Assembly: GCA_933822405.4 (NCBI GenBank) | Contig: CAKOGP040001758.1 | Span: 253,650 to 317,649 of the forward strand | Direction: 5' to 3' | DNA from: Cylindrotheca closterium | Taxonomy: Eukaryota; Bacillariophyta; Bacillariophyceae; Bacillariales; Bacillariaceae | DNA length: 64,000 bases | Shown here: positions 10,536-21,756 of the stretch, piece after piece | Numbering within the stretch: position 1 is the stretch's first letter | How the letters are laid out: each line of letters starts with the position of its first letter | Made by a program: the position numbers and the translations under genes | The notes under the pieces: model-generated | The model's input: only the letters and a program-made list of their open reading frames with translations | What the model was told of the DNA's origin: nothing | Databases searched by the model: none

Positions 10536-11104
10536 TTGTGGAGGTGCAGTCTCCATTGGAACAAGAAATTTTAAGTACTTTAGTACAAGATAAAATAGTA
10601 GATAGTTACATATAAAATATGAAAATGCTTTGAGTTTTTTCTTGATTGTGTACCGGTAGTCGAACCATTCAATCGTTTCACTTCGCGCCAAGATTGAAAC
10701 TTTGGTAGAAACGGTAATTTCTACGTGAAGGCCGCGCCATATTTTGGGGCCGCACCGAAATGGAAACATGGCGGTATTTCACATTACCAAACGAGCAATA
10801 TTGGAGTCCATCGGTTCAATGTCTCTTCAGAAGCGTTATCAACAAAATATTCGGAACCGAAGGCCAACCCCTCAACAATGCAAACCAAGAAAAAATCACA
10901 TCACCAACGAATACCCTTCACCAGCCTTTTTTGGTGTCGACGAGGACTAGCTTTCGTTTGGATCAATCCATCACGAGAAAGGGCATCATCATCGCCACTC
11001 CTTTGCACCATACAGCCAGCAAAATAGCTTTGTAAAACGACAGCCTGCTCATCAACACAAAGACAATCCACAAACCAGGAAATCGTCGAAACCAACATTG
11101 CTGT
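10536..11104. other. Intergenic region
   Basis: 3' flank of the HA gene and 5' flank of the WD40-like gene. TACCGGTA occurs at 10651-10658. Overlapping plus-strand ORFs at 10725-11035 have no family resemblance and are probably leader sequence. Confidence 0.5.
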
Positions 11105-14100
11105 ATGTTTTCCCCTCGCATTCAAATTGGGGTTTCGGGAACCCCAACCTCGTCGGCAGCACCAACACCGTATCAGAGTGAAACTAATGACGAAAGTAGT
11201 GAAGAAGAATTCGCGAGCAGTGATGAAGAGGAAGCAGACCTTGATTCAAAGGTTCAAAACAATGGTGTGTCCTCGACTTGCCTCAAGAACATTCAGGATC
11301 ATGAATCGATGGAATTTCCAATCAATGGAGAATGTGAGTATAATTGTCAATTACTATTGTAACAGCTGTGAATTCCGTTCTTGTGATACGACCATTCTCA
11401 ATGTTGCCTTTCATGTTTTTTGTTTCCGTATTATTCACTTCGCACAGGCACCTCTCTTTCGCTTTCGTCCAGCGGCAACTTTTTATGGGCCGGATTTTCC
11501 GATGGAACCTTGAGGGTCTTTGACTTGACGGGCAACTTTGGACTCGAAACGGACGCTGCGGTGGCCTCTCGCCAAAAGTCTAGCCTTCTGGTAGCCTCCA
11601 AGTGGTGTCAGACCTACGGAGCCGTGGCCTGTCAAATTCATGCCCGAGGAGTCCACACGGATCTCATCACGCAAGTGGGAGTCTGCGACGATTACGTCTT
11701 TTGTGGAGTCTCGCGAGGAGCCATGGAATTGTATGCTGTGGACTTTCGGGATCTGGAAGCCAGTGCGAAAGGCCGTGTCACCAAGAAGGAAAATATTTTG
11801 GATTACCTTCATGTGCACGAAAAGGCAGACGCCAAGTTGAAGGGATTTGGGGCCTGTACCAGACTCAAGAATGCGGCAAGGCCAACTTATTTGCTATTGA
11901 CTGGAAAGGGAATCAAGAACATTCATATTTGGAGCTTTCAACCACCTTTGACCACACAAGAAGAGGAAGAACCCATTTGGAGCCAGCTGTACGATACTCA
12001 GACCAATGGAAATACTATTAATCTCCTAGGCTTCTATCGACCTCCCGCACAAAACAAGCTATTGGGAGTGTCCCAGTCGGATTCTCAAAAGTTGCGACTG
12101 TGGGACTTGTCGTCCGAAGAAGGCAACCCAGATGAAACCAAGGAACGTGCCAAGCGTCCACCCTACGTCGATGTGGCCAATTCCAAAGCTGCCTTGGGTC
12201 TAGCGGCTGGTGGATTTTGCGTCTGTGGAGGACCCACCATGTACAATCAACTGTCAATCGTCAGTTTGGACCAACCCAAGAATGCCTACAATCACACCGA
12301 ATTGGCACTTCCTGCTGGAGACGGCGTTGCCGACGATGCTGGTGGTTCCCGAAGATCTTCCTCGCGCCGCCAACGCCGCGGAGACTTGAAGCAAGTGGCC
12401 AATGTGGCCAGTCCACCCGAAGGCGATGCCAATGCTGGACACGTCTTGTTGGAACTGGACGACGGAACCATTGTACAATACACCATGTCCAATACCATGG
12501 CATCCGACGGCAAGTTGCAAATCTTGCAGTCACCCACCGTCCCGGCCTTGCCCGACGACTACTGGAAGCGCACCATTTGTCTGGCTTCTTCCAGGCATCA
12601 TAAGGGAGCATTGATGGTGGCCATGTCCTTGTACAATCCGAATACTCAACGAGGAAAGTTGGTCTTGCGCAAGTTGCCGGGTACCGAGCAAGACACGGCA
12701 TCCTCCAAGGAACTGGCTGCCGCATCCTCCAAAACCGTGCTTCAAACTCCTCCTCCGAGGCACTCCACAGTTTCACAACCAAAGCCACCTGTCAATGCTG
12801 CCAGCAAGGCCTCGCCCGAAACAGATCTTGCGGCCATCAAAACGCTATGCATGGCTCCTCCGGCTACCAAAAAGTCCAAGTCGAGCAAGAGTGATGCCGA
12901 ACGAATCAAATCCAAGAAGGAAAGGAAGAAGAAACGAAAGCAGGAAAAGCTAGAAAGAGAACTACTACAGAATCGGCGGTCCGATTCTGAGCTCTGCGTG
13001 GTGGAATCATTCAAGAAGCTAAAAATGGCGGAATCCAAACGATCTCTGAACTTGGAAGCGGATACATTGTGGAAACCAAAAGACAAGATCAAAAAGAAAA
13101 AGCAGGTGGTTCCAGAAATGATGACTCCAGCACGGGAATCCTCCAAGGATGTCTCAAATTCTTACTCGAGTGCCGAACGGATACTCGTAAAGAAAGTCAA
13201 GGTGATTCCATTGTCTGGAGAAAAGAAGGTAAAAAAGACTGTATCGGCTGGTTCTTCTCCGACCAACAGTGTTAGCATTTCCTCTCCTCCAACAGAGTCG
13301 GACAACTCGAAGAATGGTGATGACTTCTTTGAGACTCCCGCCAAGAAGAATCCAAATTCACTATCATCATCCACAGCGACTGATTCCAACAGCGCGGATA
13401 CCAAGGCAGCTTCCCTAACAACACAAGTGTCACCAGATTCTTCCGTGATCCAAATCAAGCCAGCCAAGACCAAGACAACCGGAGAAATGGATCGGTTTGT
13501 GGTCTCACAGAAGCAATTGAAAATGCCGCAACCGCCCAAGAAGGAGCGATCCAAGAACAAACCACCCAAACTGACCAAGGAGCAAAAGGATAGACAAGAG
13601 CAACTCAAAGTTACATCAGTTCCACGAAAGTCAAGGCCCAACGACGAGACTATTGCAGAAGAGGTTGAGAAGGAGCCTGTTGATGAGACTAACACTCCTG
13701 ATGGAGCGGAGATAATGCTGGAAGAGGTCCATGAAGAAGAAGTGTCTCCAGAAACTACTACTAAATCAACATCCAAGAAAAAGCGCCCACGATTTGTTCC
13801 AACGGTCAGCACCGATGATGTGGAAAGCAGAAAGCGCAAGGCTGCTCCTGAACCGGAACCAAAGACCCCGCCGTCCAAGAAGAAATTTTCGGCCGAGGAC
13901 TCGCCACCAACGCGCGAAGACATGCATGCCGTCCGGGTAAAGGCCGAGTACAAGCGTATTCAGGACCTGATTGCCCATCTGCCCGCTTTTGTCCCAGTTC
14001 TTCTTCGCCAAGAAGAAGCACCCAAGACACCGGCCAAGAGCATCACGGAGAACCAAGAAAGACAAAGATCAAAGTTGGAATCCAAACATCGTGCGGCTCA

Positions 14101-14422
14101 TGAAATGATCCAGAGACGAATGCTCCGTGCAGCCGAGTCGATAATACGAAATGCTGTCGATTTCCATCTTACCGTGGAGCAAGCCCGAAACGAATTGAAA
14201 GGAACAGTTCAGTCGTATCAAGAAGTGGTCCACGAGACGCTTCAACGGCACAAGTTGGAATCTCAAACTTTGGTGGCACAACAAAAGCGAGCCCGTGGTG
14301 GGCTAGACGTCCCCTGTGTCCAGGTTCACTTTCCTTTCCAATCCACATTTTCGGATCTAGAAGATGCTCGCCGAGCCATTGAAGCTCCCCGCCGACTGCC
14401 TGGTCGACCCCGAACTGCTTAA
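11105..14422 (+). CDS. WD40-like N-terminus with long charged nuclear-type tail
   Basis: Two exons, 11105-11333 and 11448-14422 (GTGAGT..ACAG), joined in phase to give about 1067 residues. The junction reads GEC/TSLSLSSSGNFLWAGFS and restores a WD40-like strand followed by DGTLRVFDLTG. More beta-propeller-like blades follow to about residue 480 (KNIHIWSF, KLRLWDL). The rest is rich in Lys, Ser, Glu and Pro with many nuclear-localisation-like clusters (KSKKERKKKRKQEKLE, KKKRPRFVP, SRKRKAAPEP). A helical region (~residues 930-1010) near the end may be coiled-coil. I do not recognise the orthologue. A nuclear scaffold or chromatin/ribosome-assembly role is only inferred. Confidence 0.75.
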
Positions 14423-14798
14423 AAATCTATAAGGAACAAGTTACAAATGTTTGTCTGATGAGGTCATTGGGTTATGACTAGCCTACGATGCGTCACTCGA
14501 AACTAGAGTGCTTGGACCAACCATATGCATGCATGAAGAGTAGGGTTTTCGAAACGTGGGCCATTTTCGGACGACGGTCAGAATATATACTGAACGTGTG
14601 ACGAACGCCTCCATCACCAAGTTCTCGATCACAAAAAAAGGCGATAAACACATCATCACACATCATTCATTCCATCCAAGAAAGTTTGAAAGTTTCAGCA
14701 ACTCTTGGCTTTGCTTTCTTCATTTCCTACAAGCAGATCTCTTCTTCGGCTCATCTTCGAGTATAGATCAATCGCCTCACTTGCCAAGAGAACAACGA
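14423..14798. other. Intergenic region / 5' leader of carrier gene
   Basis: No gene seen. The reading frame of the carrier stays open upstream to 14556 but has no ATG before 14799, so this is untranslated leader. Confidence 0.5.
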
Positions 14799-16313
14799 AT
14801 GATTCAGCTTGCCGCCACTTCCATCGCCTTTCTGAAAACGAGTGCCATACCAAAGACGCCGCTGATAACAGCTTCCTCTACAGCCTTGAACCAAATAACA
14901 CCTGGTGGCGATAACAGCGACGAGAGGAACTCTTCACCACTAGATAAAATCCTCAACATGAATCCAAAAGCAAAATCTTGTGTCTCCATGGCCGCCGCCA
15001 TGGCATTGCATTTTGGCGGTTACGAATTTGCCAGAAGTGGTGCATTGGCTCTGTTTACGTCTTCGGAGACTGGCTTCTCTCATCCTTCTGCATACCCATT
15101 AGCCATGGGACTTGTCACACCATTTTCACTTGGTCTTCTTTATTGTTACGGTCTCGTCTTGAAATCAAAAGGACCACGAAGTGCTCTTCGGTTGACCAAG
15201 TTGATTTCCATTGTCATCTTGACGGCGTGTATCACAGCGCTACGAGCAGCCGAGACTATGGCATCCGTACCAGTGATTGTTTCCAAATGTCTTGTAGGCA
15301 TCCTCTTTATCTTTCAAAATTCCTATGCCCATTTGCTCTACTCGCAACAATGGTCGTTCTTGGGAAGTGTCATGACGCCGTCGGAAGGAACCAAATGGTT
15401 TTCAGCCATTGCTGGTCTCAGTTCTCTAGTTTGTACCTTGACGGCAACCATGGTTCACCGACTAGCACCGGTGATCGGTATCCATGGTCTCATTTTGGGT
15501 ACTGCAGGTGGATTGACATTGAGTCTCTTGTTGGCGGATTATGCCTACGCCACGAGCGAAGAGTTTGGGTTTGACCCCAAGAAGGACATGGTGAAAGCGA
15601 AAAAGAAAAAGCCAGATGGCACCACTGCTGCTGCTGAAGAAGAACAATCTCTATTATCCAAGACCTCCAAACTGTTCCACCGCGTCCCCACGTTGGCTTA
15701 TCTGTTTGGAGAAGTCATTTCCTTTCAATCCCTGTCGACCGTCCTGCAAATTTGCTTTGTCCGTCAACTCAAACAACAAATACCAGGCGATACGGCCCGA
15801 GCAGCCTTTTCGGGTCGTTTCTATGCCTACATCAATGGAATCAGTGCCACTATGCAATTCTTTGTCTTGCCCATGGCGCGCAAGTACATGGAACCCAAAT
15901 GGGTGTATCGATTCATGCCCACAATATTGTTGCCTTGGCTCATCTATGCCTCGTTGCAAACGAATAATTTGTGGGTGGCGGCGGCAGCCTTTTTCAATCT
16001 CAAAACTTTGGATTATGCGCTCCGCAATGTGGTGAATGAAATGGTCTTTCAACCTTTGGATTTCGAGTCACGGTACTTGGGCAAGGAAGTGATTGGAGTA
16101 TTTGCCAATCGATTTGGCAAATCTGGCATGTCCTTGATATTGAGCTTGGTGACGGCACAATTCTCGGGCGTGGGGGTTCCCGAACTCTCCAAGCTCAGTG
16201 TGATTGTTGCTACCATGTGGGCCTCGTGCAGTTTCAGACTGAGCAATACCGTGGTGTCCAACAAGGAAGCCGAAGAAAAGGTGAAGAAACGACAGAATAA
16301 GAAGAAGGATTAA
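14799..16313 (+). CDS. NTT-type (ATP/ADP translocase family) nucleotide transporter
   Basis: 504 residues from the first ATG. The protein is strongly hydrophobic with about 11 predicted membrane segments, the usual topology and length of the TLC/NTT family (plastid and intracellular-parasite nucleotide carriers). Recognisable pieces are the first helix region GYEFARSGALALFTS, GIFVFQNSYAHLLYSQQWS-like loop residues (IFIFQNSYAHLLYSQQWSF), and RNVVNEMVFQPLDFESRYLG followed by KEVIGVFANRFGKSGMS, which resembles the conserved 'E..Y.PLD...R...K..IDV..NR.GKS' block. A Lys-rich loop (KAKKKKPDG) lies near residue 270. The first 40 residues are Ser/Thr-rich with Lys and could be a leader, but no plastid AF motif is visible. 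Substrate and membrane are unknown. Confidence 0.8.
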   Translation: MIQLAATSIAFLKTSAIPKTPLITASSTALNQITPGGDNSDERNSSPLDKILNMNPKAKSCVSMAAAMALHFGGYEFARSGALALFTSSETGFSHPSAYPLAMGLVTPFSLGLLYCYGLVLKSKGPRSALRLTKLISIVILTACITALRAAETMASVPVIVSKCLVGILFIFQNSYAHLLYSQQWSFLGSVMTPSEGTKWFSAIAGLSSLVCTLTATMVHRLAPVIGIHGLILGTAGGLTLSLLLADYAYATSEEFGFDPKKDMVKAKKKKPDGTTAAAEEEQSLLSKTSKLFHRVPTLAYLFGEVISFQSLSTVLQICFVRQLKQQIPGDTARAAFSGRFYAYINGISATMQFFVLPMARKYMEPKWVYRFMPTILLPWLIYASLQTNNLWVAAAAFFNLKTLDYALRNVVNEMVFQPLDFESRYLGKEVIGVFANRFGKSGMSLILSLVTAQFSGVGVPELSKLSVIVATMWASCSFRLSNTVVSNKEAEEKVKKRQNKKKD

Positions 16314-16915
16314 AAGATAGGAAACTAGGGATAAAATTAGGGATAAGGCTAGCTAATAACAAATGTCATATATCGCTGATTGCAAGACAACTAAAAGAAT
16401 AGACTGGATGGAAACCCTGATTGGAACACAATAGAATGCATGCTTTGTCCATGCTTCCTCACCCAATTCATCATAATCATTCACGTGCAATCGAAAACTT
16501 CCCTTGTACTTTTTTCTCCGTCGCAAGCCGGCAAACACAGGCGGGAATTGAATTTACAACCTTCGGGTGTGGACATAATCCAATATACGCTGGCGTGATT
16601 GGCATGAGATTTGGAAAACTACTAGCAAAAATGCGCGTGAATCAATCAGAGAAAGTCCACCAGTCCACGGTTGTGATTAGCATTGTTAAAAATCATCAAG
16701 GGTCAAGAGACGCTCCATCATCCCCACAGGGAGGGAAAACCATTAGAATCCTCCATCGCCTCAGAAAGTACTATAGAGTCTTCAATCCATCGTTGTTACT
16801 GTAAACAATCAATTCAAAGACATTATATCAATTTATTCATTCAATCAGATAACTCCCATCATTACTCATCACAACATCACTCATCAAAACAAAACAATCG
16901 TACACAAACAACAAT
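16314..16915. other. Intergenic region
   Basis: No supported gene. ORFs at 16421-17147 lack motifs and partly shadow the next gene. TACTGTA occurs at 16797-16803. The last ~100 bases are CAA/ACA-rich leader. Confidence 0.5.
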
Positions 16916-19033
16916 ATGGGTTGCAACTCGAGTAAACACCAGTCAGCGGCAGCAGCAGAATCATCCAAGAAAGCAGCTAGTAAGAAAAAGAGCAAAGGAA
17001 GCAAGCCAACCAAACCACCAAGCCTCAAGGGCAAGAATCCGGATCGCTTGTTCAAGCTCTTTTTTCAGGCACTGGATTGCAAAACCTCGGAAGAGTTGCT
17101 GCCCTTTTATGAAAAAGCCATGGAACTCTTGGATACGAATGACTTGAATCTAGCCAGGTACCGACACGGCTCGACCAAACAATCGCCCTTGCACTTGTTG
17201 GCCAAACTCATGGATGTGGATTGCTCTCGCAAACTTTTGGCCATTTTGGAAAAGTTGATCAAAATGAATCCACAAGCACTGACTGTGGCGGACAGTACGG
17301 GAAACATTCCTCTCCATTATGCTGTGGCACCCAGGGTCTATTTGCTGGAAAATGATGTTGACGCGGACGGCAACAATTCAAACAAAAAGAAGATGATAAC
17401 CAAACGAGTACCCTTTAGTTGGCAGGCCCGAGGAATCTTGCTTTCCAGATTTATTCAGGCAGATCCCGTATCCTCGGAGTATTATTTGAAACGAAACAGT
17501 GTTGTCTATGACGCTGCGGATGCTGTCGGAGGATGTTCACCGCTGTATAGAGTCTTGCAGACATTGGGAGATGATTTCAACTCGGCGTCTCCAACGGTCG
17601 CTTATGTGGATGTGATTCATCGTGGCGCCAATGCCATTGAGCTGCCTGGGATTGGAAATTCGTGCGATGGAGACAAACCACTGAGCTTGCTCTACCGAAA
17701 ATTCACTCGGCAGTTTGATATTTCCGAAAAGTTCTTTGCGGGGGACAATAGTCGACCTGAAGTGGTGGAACATCGGCAGAAATACAAGACGGCGGCTGGC
17801 AATACATGGAAATTGATTGAAGTTCTATTGCGACCAGTCGATCCAGTGGAGCAAGAAAAACCCTGGGGTATCGTCCACAGGGCGGTCCAAGTTGAAACCC
17901 CACCCGATCTGTTGCGATACATTGTCGAAACCAATGCACAAGATTTGACAAGGGTGGATGGCGATGGCAATCTACCTCTCCATTACGCGGCTGCCAGCAA
18001 ACCGGCCAAACACGTCAATCCCAAAGCACACTTTCCAGTCTTTTACAACAAGTACGTGGTGGACGAACTCTTGTACAAGTTTCCAGAGGGAGCCACCTCA
18101 CGTGACGCCAGTGGAAGATATCCACTCACGCTGGCGGTGCAATCCAACAAGCAATGGATTGGAGGTGGTATCAAATCGTTATTTGACGCATTTCCGGATG
18201 CTATGCAACAGATTGATTTGGAAAATCATGAATCATTACGGCGGGCTCTCTCCATGACGGAAGGAAACCAGGCTAGTGATGACGAAGACGACGATGATGA
18301 TGAAAGCAAGGAAGAAAAGATAGACACGGGAAGTAAGGCGATTGATGGTGTCATCAAGGATCATCACCATGATGCCATTATGCTTGTCCAACAACCTGAT
18401 GTTGATGTTTCGGAAGTAGTCACGAGCATGTGGGCACACGAAGAGGATGCGGGTGTTCAAATGCTTGGTTGTTTGGCCATTCACAAGATGCTGGTCAAGT
18501 TGAAGAACCAACCACAAGAAATTCTTCGGATAGCCCTGTCGGCTGTTGCGGCAGTTGTCAATGCTATGAAGGCACATCCCAATGAAATGATAGTCCAAGA
18601 GACGGCCTGCAAGGCTCTTCGATGCCTTGCTCCGGCGGACGGACAACGTGAAGTCAGTATGGTAGCCAGTGGTGCGGTCGCTGCCATTGTGGGTGCCATG
18701 CAAGCCCACGTTGGTGACTCCAGTGTCCAACAAGAGGCATGTATCTCACTGTCCACGATTGTCCAACAAGGAGGGGCAGACCGTGCCACAATTGTCGCAT
18801 CGGTCAGTGGTTTAACGGCCATTCTCAATGCCCTTTCCGCACATCCCAAAGACTTTGCAGTCCAAACAGCTGGATTGCAATCACTGATATCCTTGACGGA
18901 TCATGCCAAGGAAGCAAACCTGCCCGATCTACCCAGAACACAAACGGAACCAATACTAGTCAATGCACAATTGAACTTTCCGAAAGAATGTCGAGAAGCC
19001 ATTGAAATTTTGTCACGACGAATGTCTGCTTGA
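16916..19033 (+). CDS. N-myristoylated ankyrin/armadillo repeat protein
   Basis: 705 residues, single exon. The N-terminus MGCNSSK is a strong N-myristoylation signal with an adjacent Cys for palmitoylation. It is followed by a Lys-rich patch (KKAASKKKSKGSKPTK) that would favour the inner plasma membrane. Ankyrin-like turns occur at TGNIPLHYAV (~residue 135), DGNLPLHYAAA (~350) and GRYPLTLAV (~400). After an acidic linker (DDEDDDDDESKEE), residues ~500-670 form armadillo/HEAT-like repeats (VQETACKALRCLA, VQQEACISLSTIV, VQTAGLQSLISLT), each spaced about 42 residues with AI..AM.AH loops. It is probably a membrane-tethered scaffold; partners are unknown. Confidence 0.8.
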   Translation: MGCNSSKHQSAAAAESSKKAASKKKSKGSKPTKPPSLKGKNPDRLFKLFFQALDCKTSEELLPFYEKAMELLDTNDLNLARYRHGSTKQSPLHLLAKLMDVDCSRKLLAILEKLIKMNPQALTVADSTGNIPLHYAVAPRVYLLENDVDADGNNSNKKKMITKRVPFSWQARGILLSRFIQADPVSSEYYLKRNSVVYDAADAVGGCSPLYRVLQTLGDDFNSASPTVAYVDVIHRGANAIELPGIGNSCDGDKPLSLLYRKFTRQFDISEKFFAGDNSRPEVVEHRQKYKTAAGNTWKLIEVLLRPVDPVEQEKPWGIVHRAVQVETPPDLLRYIVETNAQDLTRVDGDGNLPLHYAAASKPAKHVNPKAHFPVFYNKYVVDELLYKFPEGATSRDASGRYPLTLAVQSNKQWIGGGIKSLFDAFPDAMQQIDLENHESLRRALSMTEGNQASDDEDDDDDESKEEKIDTGSKAIDGVIKDHHHDAIMLVQQPDVDVSEVVTSMWAHEEDAGVQMLGCLAIHKMLVKLKNQPQEILRIALSAVAAVVNAMKAHPNEMIVQETACKALRCLAPADGQREVSMVASGAVAAIVGAMQAHVGDSSVQQEACISLSTIVQQGGADRATIVASVSGLTAILNALSAHPKDFAVQTAGLQSLISLTDHAKEANLPDLPRTQTEPILVNAQLNFPKECREAIEILSRRMSA

Positions 19034-19296
19034 GGCAATTGGCATACCGTATATATCATATCACATTATAATCTATAATTTGTCCCTCTGTACTATCATG
19101 CAGTATGTTATGCAACGAATGGAAGATGTTGCACCAAGGCCCCAACCCTAACTGTACAGTAATCAAGACATGTGACAAAACGTATTATATAATTTACTAC
19201 CGGATGATATAGGACTAGAGACAGAAATATTTCATCAAATGTACTTGTAGCCAATGGACCGATGCACGAACAATCGATCAACACATTTTCTTCACT

Positions 19297-21159
19297 TTAT
19301 TGTGGCTCGACAAAGTCAGATCGCGCATCATCATCCACCACCAATTGCATGACACAATTTGGAACATGTTTCGAGACTGATGTAAAGGCATCGGACGAAA
19401 ACCATCCATCAATGGTTTTGTCAAACCCATATCTGGATTCCACCGATTCGGCGTCCTTTTCCAGCACTTGGGCATCCTCGGATCCATCATCGCTGTTGGC
19501 ATCGGAATTAAACGACTCATCTAGGGACTTCACAAATTGGCGTTTCTTAGTATCCCGTTTGACTGGCTTTGGGTTGTCAAAGAAACCATCGAATGCGGTC
19601 GGTGCCATTGCCGATGTTTTCTCGATAATGGTGTCCAATGCGGGTGACGAAGCTTGTTCAAATTGGTTGGCGGCAGTTGCGACGGTTTGGGCAGTGGCAG
19701 AGGCCACTGACACGACAGAGTCAGTGTTTACTGTGTCCGCCACGGACTTGACCGACTTGGCCACAGATAAGGTGGCGCTGAGAAACGCACTATCCGTATC
19801 TTGTGACGCTTGCTCTTTGGGTTCTTCATTCTCCTTATTATCATCTTCAATCTCTTCGAAAAAGTCTCTTGCTTCTTGATTCATTTCGTCATCTGGGAAT
19901 TCCTCCTCATCAACGGATTGAGGAGTGATATAGTGGTAGGTTGGTGGTGGTGCCAATTCCCTTGCCAATGCTTGTTCCTGATCGAATGGCAATTCAAATG
20001 ACGTGTTCAAACCATTGCCCATTCGAACAGTCAAGACGCTCTCCTCCAATTCGGTGTCGTCCTGTTCGTGAATGATAGGTACTTGTACGATGGGCTCAGC
20101 AGTATCATCGCTTTGGTCGCTGGGAAGATGGAACTGAGCAACATCAATAAATGATTGCTTCACTATTGTCTCTCCCACTGTCTTTCGTTGGTGTTCCATT
20201 GGAGGAACATCGTCTTGTTCTTCTTTCTCTGCAGTTGGTTCGGTGACAGTGATCTCGACACCAGTCATGTCGGGTGGTTGAACCGTGCAGCTAAGCCCAT
20301 TAACTGTATGTTCCACATGCGATTCGCAGTTGAAATCTTTCAAGAGATTTTGGGAAAGCGCAACATTCTTTTCCAAGCTCTTCCAAATAGATTTGGCTTC
20401 TAGATCCTCGCTGTGTGCAACATTATAAGTTGTAGTCTTTGGAATAAAGTTGGGAGAAAAACTACCATCATCGTCACTCAAAGATGCCTCCATATTTCCG
20501 AAAGACCTCTTGAGGGCTTCTTCAGGTGTATCAGGCTCTGTTGGGGCGGTCGAAAAAGGAGAATAGGGTGTTTCCTTATCGGCGGACACGAGCATGATGT
20601 TTCCAATGACTGCCACGGGAGGATTTCCATTGAATTCCGTGTACTCAAAGGATACATCGTTTTCGTCAACATCGGACTGGTGCTCACTACTATTAGATTC
20701 GATCGATAAGAATCCAGGATAATCTTGATCGGGAATTTCTTCCCCGATTTCGGGCTCTTCCAATTTCCAAAGCGCTTCTTCCTCGGGTTCATCCTCTTCT
20801 TCGTTTTCTTGCACTGCATCTGCAACGTTTTCTTCTTCGGGTAGTTCCGTCACTGTGGAAAGTTGACAGGGAACATTGTCGACCATGTGCACAGCCGGAC
20901 TTTCGTCGTTGGAGCACTCAGCTTCACTTCGTTGCTTGGGGAGAGCTGCTGGCTTGGTATCATGTTCCAATTCCTGGATGTCGTCAATGATATCGGCAGC
21001 CGAGGTAGGCTTCAAATCTGTAATCAAGTCTTCGCCATCTTCAATCTTTCGAATCATCGGCTTGGACTTCTTCTTTCTGCTGTTGGTGGTGGTAGAACTG
21101 GTGCCGGTGCTGATCTTTTCCTTTAGCTTGCGCATGGTCTTTCCCTTTAGAACTTTCAT
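19297..21159 (-). CDS. Long acidic protein of unknown function
   Basis: 620 residues, single exon, convergent with the ankyrin/armadillo gene. The N-terminus is basic (MKVLKGKTMRKLKEKISTG) and the rest is Glu/Asp-rich with few hydrophobic runs, so largely disordered. Acidic clusters include EENEEEDEPEEE. A helical Ala/Val/Thr stretch (SVADTVNTDSVVSVASATAQ) sits near residue 485. The C-terminus contains KPVKRDTKKRQFVKSLDESF. No enzymatic motif is seen. The clean full-length frame, typical codon use and basic start support a real gene, but I cannot assign a function. Confidence 0.6.
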   Translation of the reverse strand: MKVLKGKTMRKLKEKISTGTSSTTTNSRKKKSKPMIRKIEDGEDLITDLKPTSAADIIDDIQELEHDTKPAALPKQRSEAECSNDESPAVHMVDNVPCQLSTVTELPEEENVADAVQENEEEDEPEEEALWKLEEPEIGEEIPDQDYPGFLSIESNSSEHQSDVDENDVSFEYTEFNGNPPVAVIGNIMLVSADKETPYSPFSTAPTEPDTPEEALKRSFGNMEASLSDDDGSFSPNFIPKTTTYNVAHSEDLEAKSIWKSLEKNVALSQNLLKDFNCESHVEHTVNGLSCTVQPPDMTGVEITVTEPTAEKEEQDDVPPMEHQRKTVGETIVKQSFIDVAQFHLPSDQSDDTAEPIVQVPIIHEQDDTELEESVLTVRMGNGLNTSFELPFDQEQALARELAPPPTYHYITPQSVDEEEFPDDEMNQEARDFFEEIEDDNKENEEPKEQASQDTDSAFLSATLSVAKSVKSVADTVNTDSVVSVASATAQTVATAANQFEQASSPALDTIIEKTSAMAPTAFDGFFDNPKPVKRDTKKRQFVKSLDESFNSDANSDDGSEDAQVLEKDAESVESRYGFDKTIDGWFSSDAFTSVSKHVPNCVMQLVVDDDARSDFVEPQ

Positions 21160-21756
21160 GATGATGATATCCTGCTAGTATCGATATCGGATGAAAGGAA
21201 AGGTGCAGCGAGACAGGGAAAACGAATTTGTGGCACCAGATTTGAGAGGGGAATTGACAAGGAGAGCTTCCATTTCAGATTCAAACATGATACCCGCCAA
21301 CACTTCAAGCCGGCCAACCCTTGCATCTACCATTTCTACGGAATCCCTACGATCGTACGGGATCGGCTGAATCGCAAATTCAACTTTTTGAACCGCTTTC
21401 GGAGCGATTTAAATTTATTTCAGCGGGGCTTTGTCCCCGCCATTCGCTTCGAGGCAGTTGATCGGATCGACTCGAAGTATTTCAAGTTTTTTGATGATGA
21501 GGTTACTTGGCAGAAAAAATTATAACATGTAGCTTCATGTTGGGAATCTTAGGAAGACAAGTTTTATTCTTCCATGGCAACGCAGCGTACTATCCGCTAC
21601 TCATAGAGTTAATCCTTTACAATTTATGTTTTCTTTCATGATTCTATAATCGCTACCAAGAAGTCTGTAGTCCTAGGATCAATATGATATGCATCTCAAT
21701 TAATTAAAAGCAAGATCGACCCACTCTTGGACAATATATTCTAATATTCTGGCCGC
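21160..21756. other. Intergenic region with GC hairpin
   Basis: 5' flank of the acidic protein gene and 3' flank of the HisC gene. A six-pair GCGGGG/CCCCGC hairpin with a CTTTGT loop lies at about 21423-21440 in otherwise AT-rich DNA. No coding region is seen. Confidence 0.5.

Noticed and set aside
12217..12788. Overlapping frames on both strands in the WD40-like gene
   Set aside because: They are shadows of a GC-rich coding stretch; the main frame is continuous over 990 codons.
14556..14798. Upstream extension of the NTT carrier frame
   Set aside because: It opens with GTG and contains no ATG before 14799.
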